From a virus: 64,000 bases of DNA. Below the pieces are notes generated by a model. That model saw only the letters and a program-made list of their open reading frames with translations. It ran no database searches and was not told where the DNA came from. A program made the position numbers and the translations under genes. The stretch spans positions 48,277 to 112,276 of the IMG/VR virus record IMGVR_UViG_3300042406_000429; one strand, given 5' to 3'. Each line of letters begins with the position of its first letter. Position 1 is the stretch's first letter. Positions 58,702 through 64,000 of the stretch are shown here, piece after piece.

Positions 58702-58983
58702 CTATGAGTATTGATAAGGATCTAAAATTTCAACATACTCAATAGAGTCGATGCGAAAAGAACGCCATCCACCCTTCATCACATCCCATACAGCAAGAAC
58801 ATCTTGGTTCTTGTCATGGAAATCTTTTTCTTGTGTCTCTTCGTTTACATAATTGGGTGGTAGAAGTTGTGGCATAAGAGTGCAACGCATCTCACGCTTT
58901 TCACCATTTACCTTTGTGAAATGAACTGCCATTACATTCTTGCGCAGATCTTGAAGCAACACGTTGCGTTCATACATAGCCAT
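58702..58983 (-). CDS. DUF2693-like conserved T4-type protein
   Basis: 93 residues. LLQDLRKNVMAVHFTKVNGEKREMRCTLMPQLLP and LAVWDVMKGGWRSFRIDSIEYVE match the DUF2693 pattern, an SH3-like small protein common in T4-like phages. Function unknown. Confidence 0.75.
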   Translation of the reverse strand: MAMYERNVLLQDLRKNVMAVHFTKVNGEKREMRCTLMPQLLPPNYVNEETQEKDFHDKNQDVLAVWDVMKGGWRSFRIDSIEYVEILDPYQYS

Positions 58984-58986
58984 AAT

Positions 58987-59262
58987 TTATGCTCCGTGAT
59001 AATTATCTTCCAACAGAATCTTACGAGAGTCTGATGTTTCCTCAGTAAGATGTCGCTTCAACTGCTCAAAGCCACCGATGTTAAATCCATCGAGGACAAT
59101 TACAGGAAACGTCTTAGCTTCAGGAAACTTTGTTAGCAGAACTTCTCGTGTGAAGTCTTCGTCTAACTTATACTCAATGAAATCCTTTCCGTGCATACGA
59201 AGCATTTGTTTTGCTTGATCACAGAAAGAACAATTATTTTTTGAATAAATCTCAATAGCCAT
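58987..59262 (-). CDS. Glutaredoxin
   Basis: 91 residues. IEIYSKNNCSFCDQAKQML has the CSFC active site (Cys11, Cys14), then TFPVIVLDGFNIGGFEQL (cis-Pro and Gly-Gly). It reduces ribonucleotide reductase or other thiols, the role of T4 NrdC. Start is two genes upstream of speD and in the same operon. Confidence 0.9.
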   Translation of the reverse strand: MAIEIYSKNNCSFCDQAKQMLRMHGKDFIEYKLDEDFTREVLLTKFPEAKTFPVIVLDGFNIGGFEQLKRHLTEETSDSRKILLEDNYHGA

Positions 59263-59371
59263 TAAAATAAATCTCCCAATATATATTTACTTCATCAGGG
59301 TTATATGGATTGTAACCCTGTAAGATCATATCTGTCTCAACCATAAATTCTAGATCGCTACTCATTTCCAT
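59252..59371 (-). CDS. Small acidic protein upstream of glutaredoxin
   Basis: 39 residues from ATG 59371, preceded by gtggagg, overlapping the glutaredoxin start by 11 bases. Sequence MEMSSDLEFMVETDMILQGY then NPYNPDEVNIYWEIYFNGY. Strong RBS and coupling support it. Function unknown. Confidence 0.6.
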   Translation of the reverse strand: MEMSSDLEFMVETDMILQGYNPYNPDEVNIYWEIYFNGY

Positions 59372-59427
59372 TACATCCTCCACACTAGACATTATATTAT
59401 AAACTGTATTTTAGGAAAAGAAAAGTT

Positions 59428-60153
59428 CTATTTTAAAGACAACTCTTTGTCTTTAAGCGATGTTTCGTATTTATTCATTTTGTCAATGTAACCACGATTA
59501 CGTAGTTCCTTGAATACAAGATTCTCTCTACCGAACTCGCCATACTGTTGAAGAGAAGCTGTGCGCATATTCTTAAAACGAGCTTTCATATTTTCAAAAG
59601 CATCGACTCCCATTTTAGAATTGATCATGTGATCTATTGCATGCATGTAATGAGAGACTTTTTGTTTTAGAAGATGATCGTTCTTAAAATCATAATCAAT
59701 CTTACGAGGCTTCTGTAGCCATTCATCTTTTGTCAGGCAGTAAATGCCTTGATTCTTTGGATACTTTAAAGTCTTATCCTGTGCGTATGGTTCAAGGGGA
59801 TAACCATAAACATCTACGTTATGAGTAAGAGTCCATAAAGATTTCTTGTCTTGTAGATATTCTTCTACAAACTTAGGATCGGAAAATAGTTTAGAACGGT
59901 CAACCATAACATGAACGTCAATGTCTGATTTGCTAGTGTAGTTATAATTAGCATTACCACCTGTCATAATAACATGATCGATCATTGACTTTGGAATTTT
60001 GGCAAAATCTGCCCAAGTATAAGCAAACTTCAGAAGAGCCTTACGGACTTCTGGTTTTAGTTTATCTTCGGTTCTCCAAATCTTTGGATTTAACTCGTCA
60101 TGATATTGAAGAGTTAATTTTAATTCAGACAGATATTCGCCAAAATTTAGCAT
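59428..60153 (-). CDS. Nucleotidyltransferase-fold phage protein
   Basis: 241 residues. IMTGGNANYNYTSKSDIDVHVMVD resembles the G-[GS]...D-x-D motif of polymerase-beta-like nucleotidyltransferases, though the glycine pair is displaced. The rest is helical, with DHMINSKMGVDAFENMKARFKNMR and FGRENLVFKELRNRGYI conserved among phages. It might add a nucleotide to RNA, protein or an antibiotic; not decided. A late promoter lies upstream. Confidence 0.65.
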   Translation of the reverse strand: MLNFGEYLSELKLTLQYHDELNPKIWRTEDKLKPEVRKALLKFAYTWADFAKIPKSMIDHVIMTGGNANYNYTSKSDIDVHVMVDRSKLFSDPKFVEEYLQDKKSLWTLTHNVDVYGYPLEPYAQDKTLKYPKNQGIYCLTKDEWLQKPRKIDYDFKNDHLLKQKVSHYMHAIDHMINSKMGVDAFENMKARFKNMRTASLQQYGEFGRENLVFKELRNRGYIDKMNKYETSLKDKELSLK

Positions 60154-60176
60154 GTTTCCTCCAGAATGTTATGTAT

Positions 60177-60184
60177 TATTTATA
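60177..60184 (-). promoter_or_regulatory. Late promoter, minus strand
   Basis: Exact TATAAATA, 23 bases before the 60153 start, in a short intergenic gap. Confidence 0.7.
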
Positions 60185-60203
60185 ATCTGGAGATTTGCAT
60201 ATC

Positions 60204-60908
60204 TTACTTACGCTTGACGTAAGAAGCTTTTGTATTTCCCTTTTCTAGGACTTCAAATCCATTATTGAATAGATGACTTTCTTCTACGACCTTATCATGA
60301 TCATACATACCAATATCATCAAAGACAAATACTGCGCCGACTGGAGCTCTCTGAACAAAGAATTCGCACTCTACATTAAGAGAAGCATTGTCATGAGGAC
60401 CATCAAAGAACACAAAGGCGTATTCTGTTTCTAGAGTCTTGCGCTGATCGTATACTGGAACACCATCAGCATAACGCTTGAAGAACTCTGTATCTTCTAG
60501 ACAAAAGAAAGTGAAGTTTAGGCCAGCGTTATAACCATAATAATACAGAGAAGGGATTGTGCGATTACGCATTTCATTATCATAATCTAACTTAATTGGT
60601 GTTGTCTTCTCTGCGTCATCAACATCACCATCCTTAACAGCATCAGGCCCATAATGTAATGCCAATCCCTTATTTGTATAAGGATAATCAATATTACCAT
60701 AAGGATCAATACAAAACATTGAACGGTTATTATTACCAGTTGCAACAAGAGTATCAATAATCATCTTGGCCGAGCCGCCACGTCGAGAACCGATCTCAAC
60801 AATAGCACCAGGAGTTTCTCCTACATTTGCTACTGCGTTAACTAGAATTTCATACTCTGTAGAATCAACACCAAATACTTCTTCGTCACTAAATCTAATA
60901 ATTGCCAT
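60204..60908 (-). CDS. Class I SAM-dependent methyltransferase-like protein
   Basis: 234 residues. AIVEIGSRRGGSAKMI near residues 36-50 is a motif I of the Methyltransf_24 type, MFCIDPYGN a motif II acid, and AFVFFDGPHDNASL a motif IV-like strand. It resembles phage and bacterial methyltransferases acting on sugars or small molecules, not DNA cytosine methyltransferases. Substrate unknown. Confidence 0.72.
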   Translation of the reverse strand: MAIIRFSDEEVFGVDSTEYEILVNAVANVGETPGAIVEIGSRRGGSAKMIIDTLVATGNNNRSMFCIDPYGNIDYPYTNKGLALHYGPDAVKDGDVDDAEKTTPIKLDYDNEMRNRTIPSLYYYGYNAGLNFTFFCLEDTEFFKRYADGVPVYDQRKTLETEYAFVFFDGPHDNASLNVECEFFVQRAPVGAVFVFDDIGMYDHDKVVEESHLFNNGFEVLEKGNTKASYVKRK

Positions 60909-60909
60909 T

Positions 60910-61182
60910 TTATACTCCCATCATTACCTTAACAGTTCCGGCTACATATAAACCAAGAACAACAACTTGAATAACTAACAAAGAAAGCTTTCTCCAATGT
61001 AATGCCAGCATAAACCAGAAAAAATTTCCCAATACATTTATATATAGATTCAAAGGATATATGTTCCAAGAATTAAAAGCAACTCCAACAATTAAAGTTG
61101 CTGTTGCTAAAACTTCTACTATAATCCAAAATCTAGTGCTGAAATAATCAGTAGAAATCCACAATTTCGTCTGCGATGCCAT
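60910..61182 (-). CDS. Three-helix membrane protein
   Basis: 90 residues. Hydrophobic helices at about 18-35, 44-62 and 67-86 (WIIVEVLATATLIVGVAF, LYINVLGNFFWFMLALHW, LLVIQVVVLGLYVAGTVKV). Resembles short phage membrane proteins distantly like transporter fragments. Overlaps the ClpP end by 35 bases. Function unknown. Confidence 0.65.
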   Translation of the reverse strand: MASQTKLWISTDYFSTRFWIIVEVLATATLIVGVAFNSWNIYPLNLYINVLGNFFWFMLALHWRKLSLLVIQVVVLGLYVAGTVKVMMGV

Positions 61183-61726
61183 ATTTCACTGCCTCCTTGG
61201 GCGTTAACCAAACATCTTCTGGCGGTAACAAATACTTTTTAATTGTTGCCTCTGTTTGTCCAGTGCACTTTTTATAATGATCTATAATGCGCTGGCTTGT
61301 ATTATTAAATTCTTTTACTGATGCATGTAATTCATGCTCTTTGCCAATTGTTCCCCATGAAAACTGATGAGAAAGAATTGCTGTATTTCGTGTAACGTAA
61401 CGATGTCCTTTCGCTCCAGCCATAAACGTAAGTAGACCACAAGAAGCAATTTCACCAAGTCCATACATATACACCGGGATCTTAGAGCCTTTGATTGTAT
61501 CAATAAGAGCAAACGCAGAAGGAACTTCGCCACCAGGAGAGTTGATGATAAACTTCATAAACTTCGGGCGATCTTTTTTCATTAGATTACGGGCGAGAAT
61601 AAACCTTAATGCATCGCCGGTAGAATTAGCGTCGAAAGTTGAATTGAAAAGATAATAGTGATGATCTTCTATACTAGGGATATCTATGTTCTTATCCTCT
61701 TTTTCTATGTTCAAAGTTGCCTCCAT
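61148..61726 (-). CDS. ClpP-like serine protease
   Basis: 192 residues. Catalytic triad recognisable: Ser95 in GEIASCGLLTFMAG, His120 in AILSHQFSWG, Asp171 in LLPPEDVWLTPKEAVKYGIADEI. INSPGGEVPSAFALIDTI is the oxyanion strand. Phage ClpP homologues occur in several large phages, as head proteases or to redirect host Clp proteolysis. Since gp21 is already the prohead protease, a regulatory role is more likely. Confidence 0.88.
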   Translation of the reverse strand: MEATLNIEKEDKNIDIPSIEDHHYYLFNSTFDANSTGDALRFILARNLMKKDRPKFMKFIINSPGGEVPSAFALIDTIKGSKIPVYMYGLGEIASCGLLTFMAGAKGHRYVTRNTAILSHQFSWGTIGKEHELHASVKEFNNTSQRIIDHYKKCTGQTEATIKKYLLPPEDVWLTPKEAVKYGIADEIVDFY

Positions 61727-61729
61727 GAT

Positions 61730-61757
61730 AAAAAGGGAGGCACGGACATTGCCTCCC
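61730..61757 (-). terminator. Rho-independent terminator, minus strand
   Basis: On the minus strand GGGAGGC-aatgtccgt-GCCTCCC followed by five T, between the M15-type peptidase stop and the ClpP start. Confidence 0.88.
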
Positions 61758-61768
61758 TTATACTTATA

Positions 61769-62296
61769 TTACTTCTGGATATGCATATGGTCAAAATGAC
61801 CAGCAACACGCCACAGAACTGTATAGCCAGCTGCTCGTGCTCGTGCAGCAATTGCATCGAACTTACGACTATAGCCGGAATGTGCTTCATATACGCCACG
61901 GCCAACATTAACGTCGATCGCACGCCCAGAATAATGCGCCCAACCATGATGAACATGATGAACGCCGCCGAATGCTGGGTGTTCGGATACTCTTAGACCC
62001 ATATGCTGCAACATATGTCCATAAGAAACAATTGATGCAGAAATTGGTCCAGAGTAATGATGTGAGTATGTAGAATATCTCTTACTGTGATAAGCAGAAT
62101 GCTTAACACGACGATTAATTGGAGTCATAACTGACCAACCCTTTTCAGGTCCGCCAAGTAAATCACCAATTGGATCAAAAGATACTTCTTCGTGTTGTGA
62201 ATACTGAGTATTCTGGCTAGTGCGACTTGCTTCGGCTGTGCTGCTGAACGCAAACATAGCCACTGCTGTCGCAGTAGCAAAAATAATCTTATTCAT
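61769..62296 (-). CDS. Exported M15-like peptidoglycan peptidase
   Basis: 175 residues from the internal ATG. Signal peptide MNKIIFATATAVAMFAFSS to about residue 23. The C-terminal ~100 residues carry HYSGRAIDVNVG (His and Asp ligands) and WRVAGHFDHMHIQ (Glu/His-type zinc end), the layout of M15/D-Ala-D-Ala carboxypeptidase-like proteins. It probably trims peptidoglycan in the periplasm. Paired with an RlpA-like gene upstream. Active residues look complete but the catalytic acid is uncertain. Confidence 0.72.
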   Translation of the reverse strand: MNKIIFATATAVAMFAFSSTAEASRTSQNTQYSQHEEVSFDPIGDLLGGPEKGWSVMTPINRRVKHSAYHSKRYSTYSHHYSGPISASIVSYGHMLQHMGLRVSEHPAFGGVHHVHHGWAHYSGRAIDVNVGRGVYEAHSGYSRKFDAIAARARAAGYTVLWRVAGHFDHMHIQK

Positions 62297-62331
62297 TTTG
62301 GATTTACCTTTCTGTTGTGTGCAACCGACTC

Positions 62332-62748
62332 TTAACACGGATGGTAATTTAAATGTGCGGTTCCTGAGAAACCTAGAGCACGAGCCACGTTTTGATTAAC
62401 GTCAATTGTTCTTCCTCTGACGAATGGCCCTCTATCGGTTACAACGGCTTCTACTTGCCTACCATTTGACGGGTTGTGGATACAAACCGTTGTTCCAAAT
62501 GGTAAGGTTCTATGCGCTACACCAAAGTGATGACGCATACCGGATGCTGTCCGTCCGCTCCGGTCATTATACCACGAGGCGTTATGTCCGCCACCAGTGG
62601 AATAATTATTTATATGCTTAGAATGCTTAGTATTTTTTGTTTGACGTGGATGATTAGCTTCTCGTTGGAAGTTAAAAATATCATCCAAGAAACCAGCATT
62701 TGCATTAGTAGCAATCAAAGCAAATGCTATTGCAATAATATATCTCAT
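62332..62748 (-). CDS. Exported RlpA-like double-psi beta-barrel protein
   Basis: 138 residues from ATG 62748 (aaaggatat RBS). Signal peptide MRYIIAIAFALIATNANA. The C-terminal RlpA domain shows ASWYNDRSGRTASG, HRTLPFGTTVCIHNPSNGR and VVTDRGPFVRGRTIDVNQNVARALGF, with the TDRGPF Asp and the H-R-TLPFGT strand typical of RlpA transglycosylases. Likely acts on denuded glycan strands. Unusual for a phage of this type. Confidence 0.82.
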   Translation of the reverse strand: MRYIIAIAFALIATNANAGFLDDIFNFQREANHPRQTKNTKHSKHINNYSTGGGHNASWYNDRSGRTASGMRHHFGVAHRTLPFGTTVCIHNPSNGRQVEAVVTDRGPFVRGRTIDVNQNVARALGFSGTAHLNYHPC

Positions 62749-62766
62749 AATATATCCTTTATAAAA

Positions 62767-62842
62767 TGGTGGGGATGGCAGGACTCGAACCTGCAACCAA
62801 GCCGTTATGAGCGACCGGCTCTGACCATTGAGCTACATCCCC
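62767..62842 (-). tRNA. tRNA with CAT anticodon on the minus strand
   Basis: Acceptor GGGGATG/CATCCCC, anticodon stem GGTCG/CGGCT, loop CTCATAA, T-loop TTCGAGT, discriminator A, CCA. It lies outside the main block, in the leftward operon. Confidence 0.87.
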
Positions 62843-62844
62843 AA

Positions 62845-62868
62845 GATAGGCTACGCAAGCAGCCTATC
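62845..62868 (-). other. Hairpin at the end of the RNase H-like gene
   Basis: GATAGGCT/AGCCTATC stem (8 bp, eight-base loop) spanning the stop codon and ending two bases before the tRNA. No T-run. It may mark a processing site that frees the tRNA 5' end or protects the mRNA 3' end. Confidence 0.55.
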
Positions 62869-63309
62869 AGCAGCAATAGAAGCTGCGAACGCATTTGGTT
62901 TAACGAAAGGAACAACATTACACATTCCTTTGATATAACCAACAGCTTCTGAGATTACGCATGAAGAACCATGCTTCTCGTCAGGGTTGATGTCCAGATG
63001 GATTTGAACGTCTCTTTGACCAATGGCCCCTTCAAGATCCAAATACATCTGTGCGGTACGCATTACTTCATTCATTAGACGCATACGTGGCTTGTCCTTT
63101 TTTTGGTCATAGTCACGTTCTGATTCTAACTGTCCAAACACCTTACAACCACGATTACCATTATAGTGAACCACTACTACGGTACAGTATTCAGCGTGCC
63201 AGACATCACCCTTACGATAACGTGCTGAATCTGAACCGATATAGATTTTGGTTGACAATGATGTATTGACAATGAACTCTCTTACTTCGTCCAGATTCAA
63301 CTTTTTCAT
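62851..63309 (-). CDS. YkuK/DUF458-like RNase H-fold protein
   Basis: 152 residues. KIYIGSDSARYRKG (strand 1 Asp), a strand with VVVVHYNGNRGCKVFGQ, QIHLDINPDEKHGSSCVISEAVGYIKGM and FVKPNAFAASIAADRLL match the DUF458 family of predicted RNase H-like nucleases. Activity has not been established for the family as far as I know. Confidence 0.75.
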   Translation of the reverse strand: MKKLNLDEVREFIVNTSLSTKIYIGSDSARYRKGDVWHAEYCTVVVVHYNGNRGCKVFGQLESERDYDQKKDKPRMRLMNEVMRTAQMYLDLEGAIGQRDVQIHLDINPDEKHGSSCVISEAVGYIKGMCNVVPFVKPNAFAASIAADRLLA

Positions 63310-63311
63310 TG

Positions 63312-63602
63312 TTACATTCCTAAAAACCCTAGACCTAGAAGACCACGCTTCTTGCCTGTTGGAACAATATCAATCTGCATATCGCCTTCATCATTATCAA
63401 CAACGACGTCAGCACCTGGAGGAGCAGTTACAACCATACCATGTGGTGTTACCTGAACAGCAGGAGCAAATACTCCATTACTCTTCTGAGCTCCAGGAAC
63501 AGCAACAGTCTTACCGTTGTGTGTCTCGTCATGAGTTGTTAGAGCAAATGCCGAACCTGATAGACCGAGAACAAATGCTGCTGCTAGAAAAAACTTATTC
63601 AT
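63312..63602 (-). CDS. Exported protein of unknown function
   Basis: 96 residues. Signal peptide MNKFFLAAAFVLGLSGSAFA, then a Val/Pro/Thr-rich mature part and a Gly/Leu-rich end (KKRGLLGLGFLGM). RBS gaaaggtgaataagt. Periplasmic or envelope protein by signal; function unknown. Confidence 0.65.
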   Translation of the reverse strand: MNKFFLAAAFVLGLSGSAFALTTHDETHNGKTVAVPGAQKSNGVFAPAVQVTPHGMVVTAPPGADVVVDNDEGDMQIDIVPTGKKRGLLGLGFLGM

Positions 63603-63626
63603 ACTTATTCACCTTTCTTGATTAAA

Positions 63627-63725
63627 TTACTTACGCTTACGACCCTTTAAGCGACGAGCCTTACGCTTCTGACTGCCGACTTTACGGCGACCCTTGCGGG
63701 GACGATTCTTATGTGGCCACGCCAT
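63627..63725 (-). CDS. 32-residue highly basic peptide
   Basis: MAWPHKNRPRKGRRKVGSQK followed by RKARRLKGRKRK: 17 of 32 residues are Lys or Arg. RBS ggagag. Resembles arginine-rich RNA- or DNA-binding peptides. It overlaps the end of the 63709 gene by 17 bases in another frame. Confidence 0.65.
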   Translation of the reverse strand: MAWPHKNRPRKGRRKVGSQKRKARRLKGRKRK

Positions 63726-63831
63726 TCATACTCTCCTTTTTCATCTGCAACCAAAGATTCTTACCTTCGATCTTACCAAGCTGATTCTGTAGCTTGATTA
63801 GTTGCTTACGAAACTTTTTTCCACCTTTCAT
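63709..63831 (-). CDS. 40-residue basic peptide
   Basis: MKGGKKFRKQLIKLQNQLGK then IEGKNLWLQMKKESMNGVAT. Basic amphipathic helix. RBS aggag lies eight bases upstream, but inside the -10/-35 spacer of a promoter, so it needs a longer transcript. Confidence 0.55.
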   Translation of the reverse strand: MKGGKKFRKQLIKLQNQLGKIEGKNLWLQMKKESMNGVAT

Positions 63832-63859
63832 ATTATACTCCTTTTTTTAAGAAAGTCAA
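63832..63859 (-). promoter_or_regulatory. Early-type promoter, minus strand
   Basis: TTGACT, 16 bases, TATAAT. It lies within the end of the upstream frame and would drive the basic-peptide genes. Confidence 0.7.
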
Positions 63860-64000
63860 ATGTTTCTTATGAATCTTACAAGAGATCCAAGAATTATACC
63901 ACTGATCTGATTCTAAAACATCATAATGAAATTGATATTTGGCTTCGTAATAAGACATTTCTCCTTTAGATGTGCAAAATCTAAGGATCTCTCTTCTGAA
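63833..64000 (-). CDS. Seg-like/GIY-YIG-associated protein, C-terminal part
   Basis: The frame is open to the window edge; 55 residues are visible. REILRFCTSKGEMSYYEAKYQ and NSWISCKIHKKHLTFLKKG match the C-terminus found after the nuclease domain in many T4-like GIY-YIG-type proteins. The N-terminal part, with any nuclease motif, lies outside. An internal ATG at 63958 with aaaggagaa could alternatively start a 41-residue protein. Confidence 0.55.
   Translation of the reverse strand, partial: FRREILRFCTSKGEMSYYEAKYQFHYDVLESDQWYNSWISCKIHKKHLTFLKKGV

Noticed and set aside
60204-60908. DNA cytosine methyltransferase to feed the TET/JBP enzyme
   Set aside because: The SAM-binding motif is present, but there is no PC catalytic motif or target-recognition domain; it resembles small-molecule or sugar methyltransferases.
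62600-62613. TATAAATA on the minus strand inside the RlpA-like gene
   Set aside because: It lies mid-gene with no start codon or RBS appropriately placed after it; probably chance in AT-rich coding sequence.

Overview
The window is a 64-kb stretch of a large, AT-rich, T4-superfamily contractile-tailed phage genome. Head, neck and tail genes 13 to 23, the late sigma factor gp55, the gp46/47 nuclease, the gp45/44/62 clamp and loader, RegA, UvsW/UvsY and RNase H are all present. Their order (13-14-15-16-17-18-19-20-67-21-22-23, then uvsY-uvsW-55-47-46, 45-44-62-regA) is that of T4-like phages. TATAAATA late promoters precede several virion genes. The host cannot be read from the sequence. The proteins are clearly diverged from phage T4 itself.

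Layout. (1) 1-11 kb: tail fibres and tip proteins, low-complexity Asn/Thr/Ser/Ala-rich and internally repetitive, with one S74 self-cleaving chaperone domain. (2) 11-25.8 kb: neck, terminase, sheath, tube, portal, prohead core, protease, scaffold and capsid. (3) 25.8-31.3 kb: recombination genes, late sigma and gp46/47. (4) 31.3-41.1 kb: an accessory block wedged between gp46 and gp45. It holds an endonuclease VII-like gene, a peptide deformylase, MazG, a TET/JBP-type 2-oxoglutarate dioxygenase, a class II glutamine amidotransferase, an amidoligase, a GNAT acetyltransferase, a ParB-like protein, a probable DNA-base pyrophosphorylase/transferase relative, a P-loop kinase, a DUF3310-like protein, a zinc ribbon and a glycosyltransferase. 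I read this as a DNA-base hypermodification island. (5) 41.1-46 kb: clamp, clamp loader, RegA and small early genes. (6) 46-51.3 kb: 28 tRNA or tRNA-like genes, two or three other structured RNAs, small exported or membrane proteins and a GIY-YIG endonuclease. (7) 51.3-52.7 kb: a deaminase and a NUMOD protein. (8) 52.7-64 kb: a leftward (minus-strand) block with a PD-(D/E)XK exonuclease, PhoH, RNase H, a second glycosyltransferase with a HAD phosphatase, SpeD, glutaredoxin, ClpP, two exported peptidoglycan-type enzymes, another tRNA and short basic proteins.

How it fits together. Early genes are probably read from strong host-type promoters (TTGACT, 16-17 nt, TATAAT-like), found at least nine times. 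Virion genes are read from TATAAATA promoters by gp55 with the gp45 clamp. The dioxygenase would oxidise a base methyl group after DNA synthesis, the kinase and pyrophosphorylase-like protein would activate and substitute it, and the amidoligase/amidotransferase/acetyltransferase set and glycosyltransferases would supply or elaborate the adduct. These steps are inference from known gene families.

Most notable beyond the gene list: the modification island; a pseudoknotted RNA next to the deaminase gene; a conserved leader shared by two unrelated homing-endonuclease-type genes; and a copy of the gp16 N-terminus fused to NUMOD repeats.
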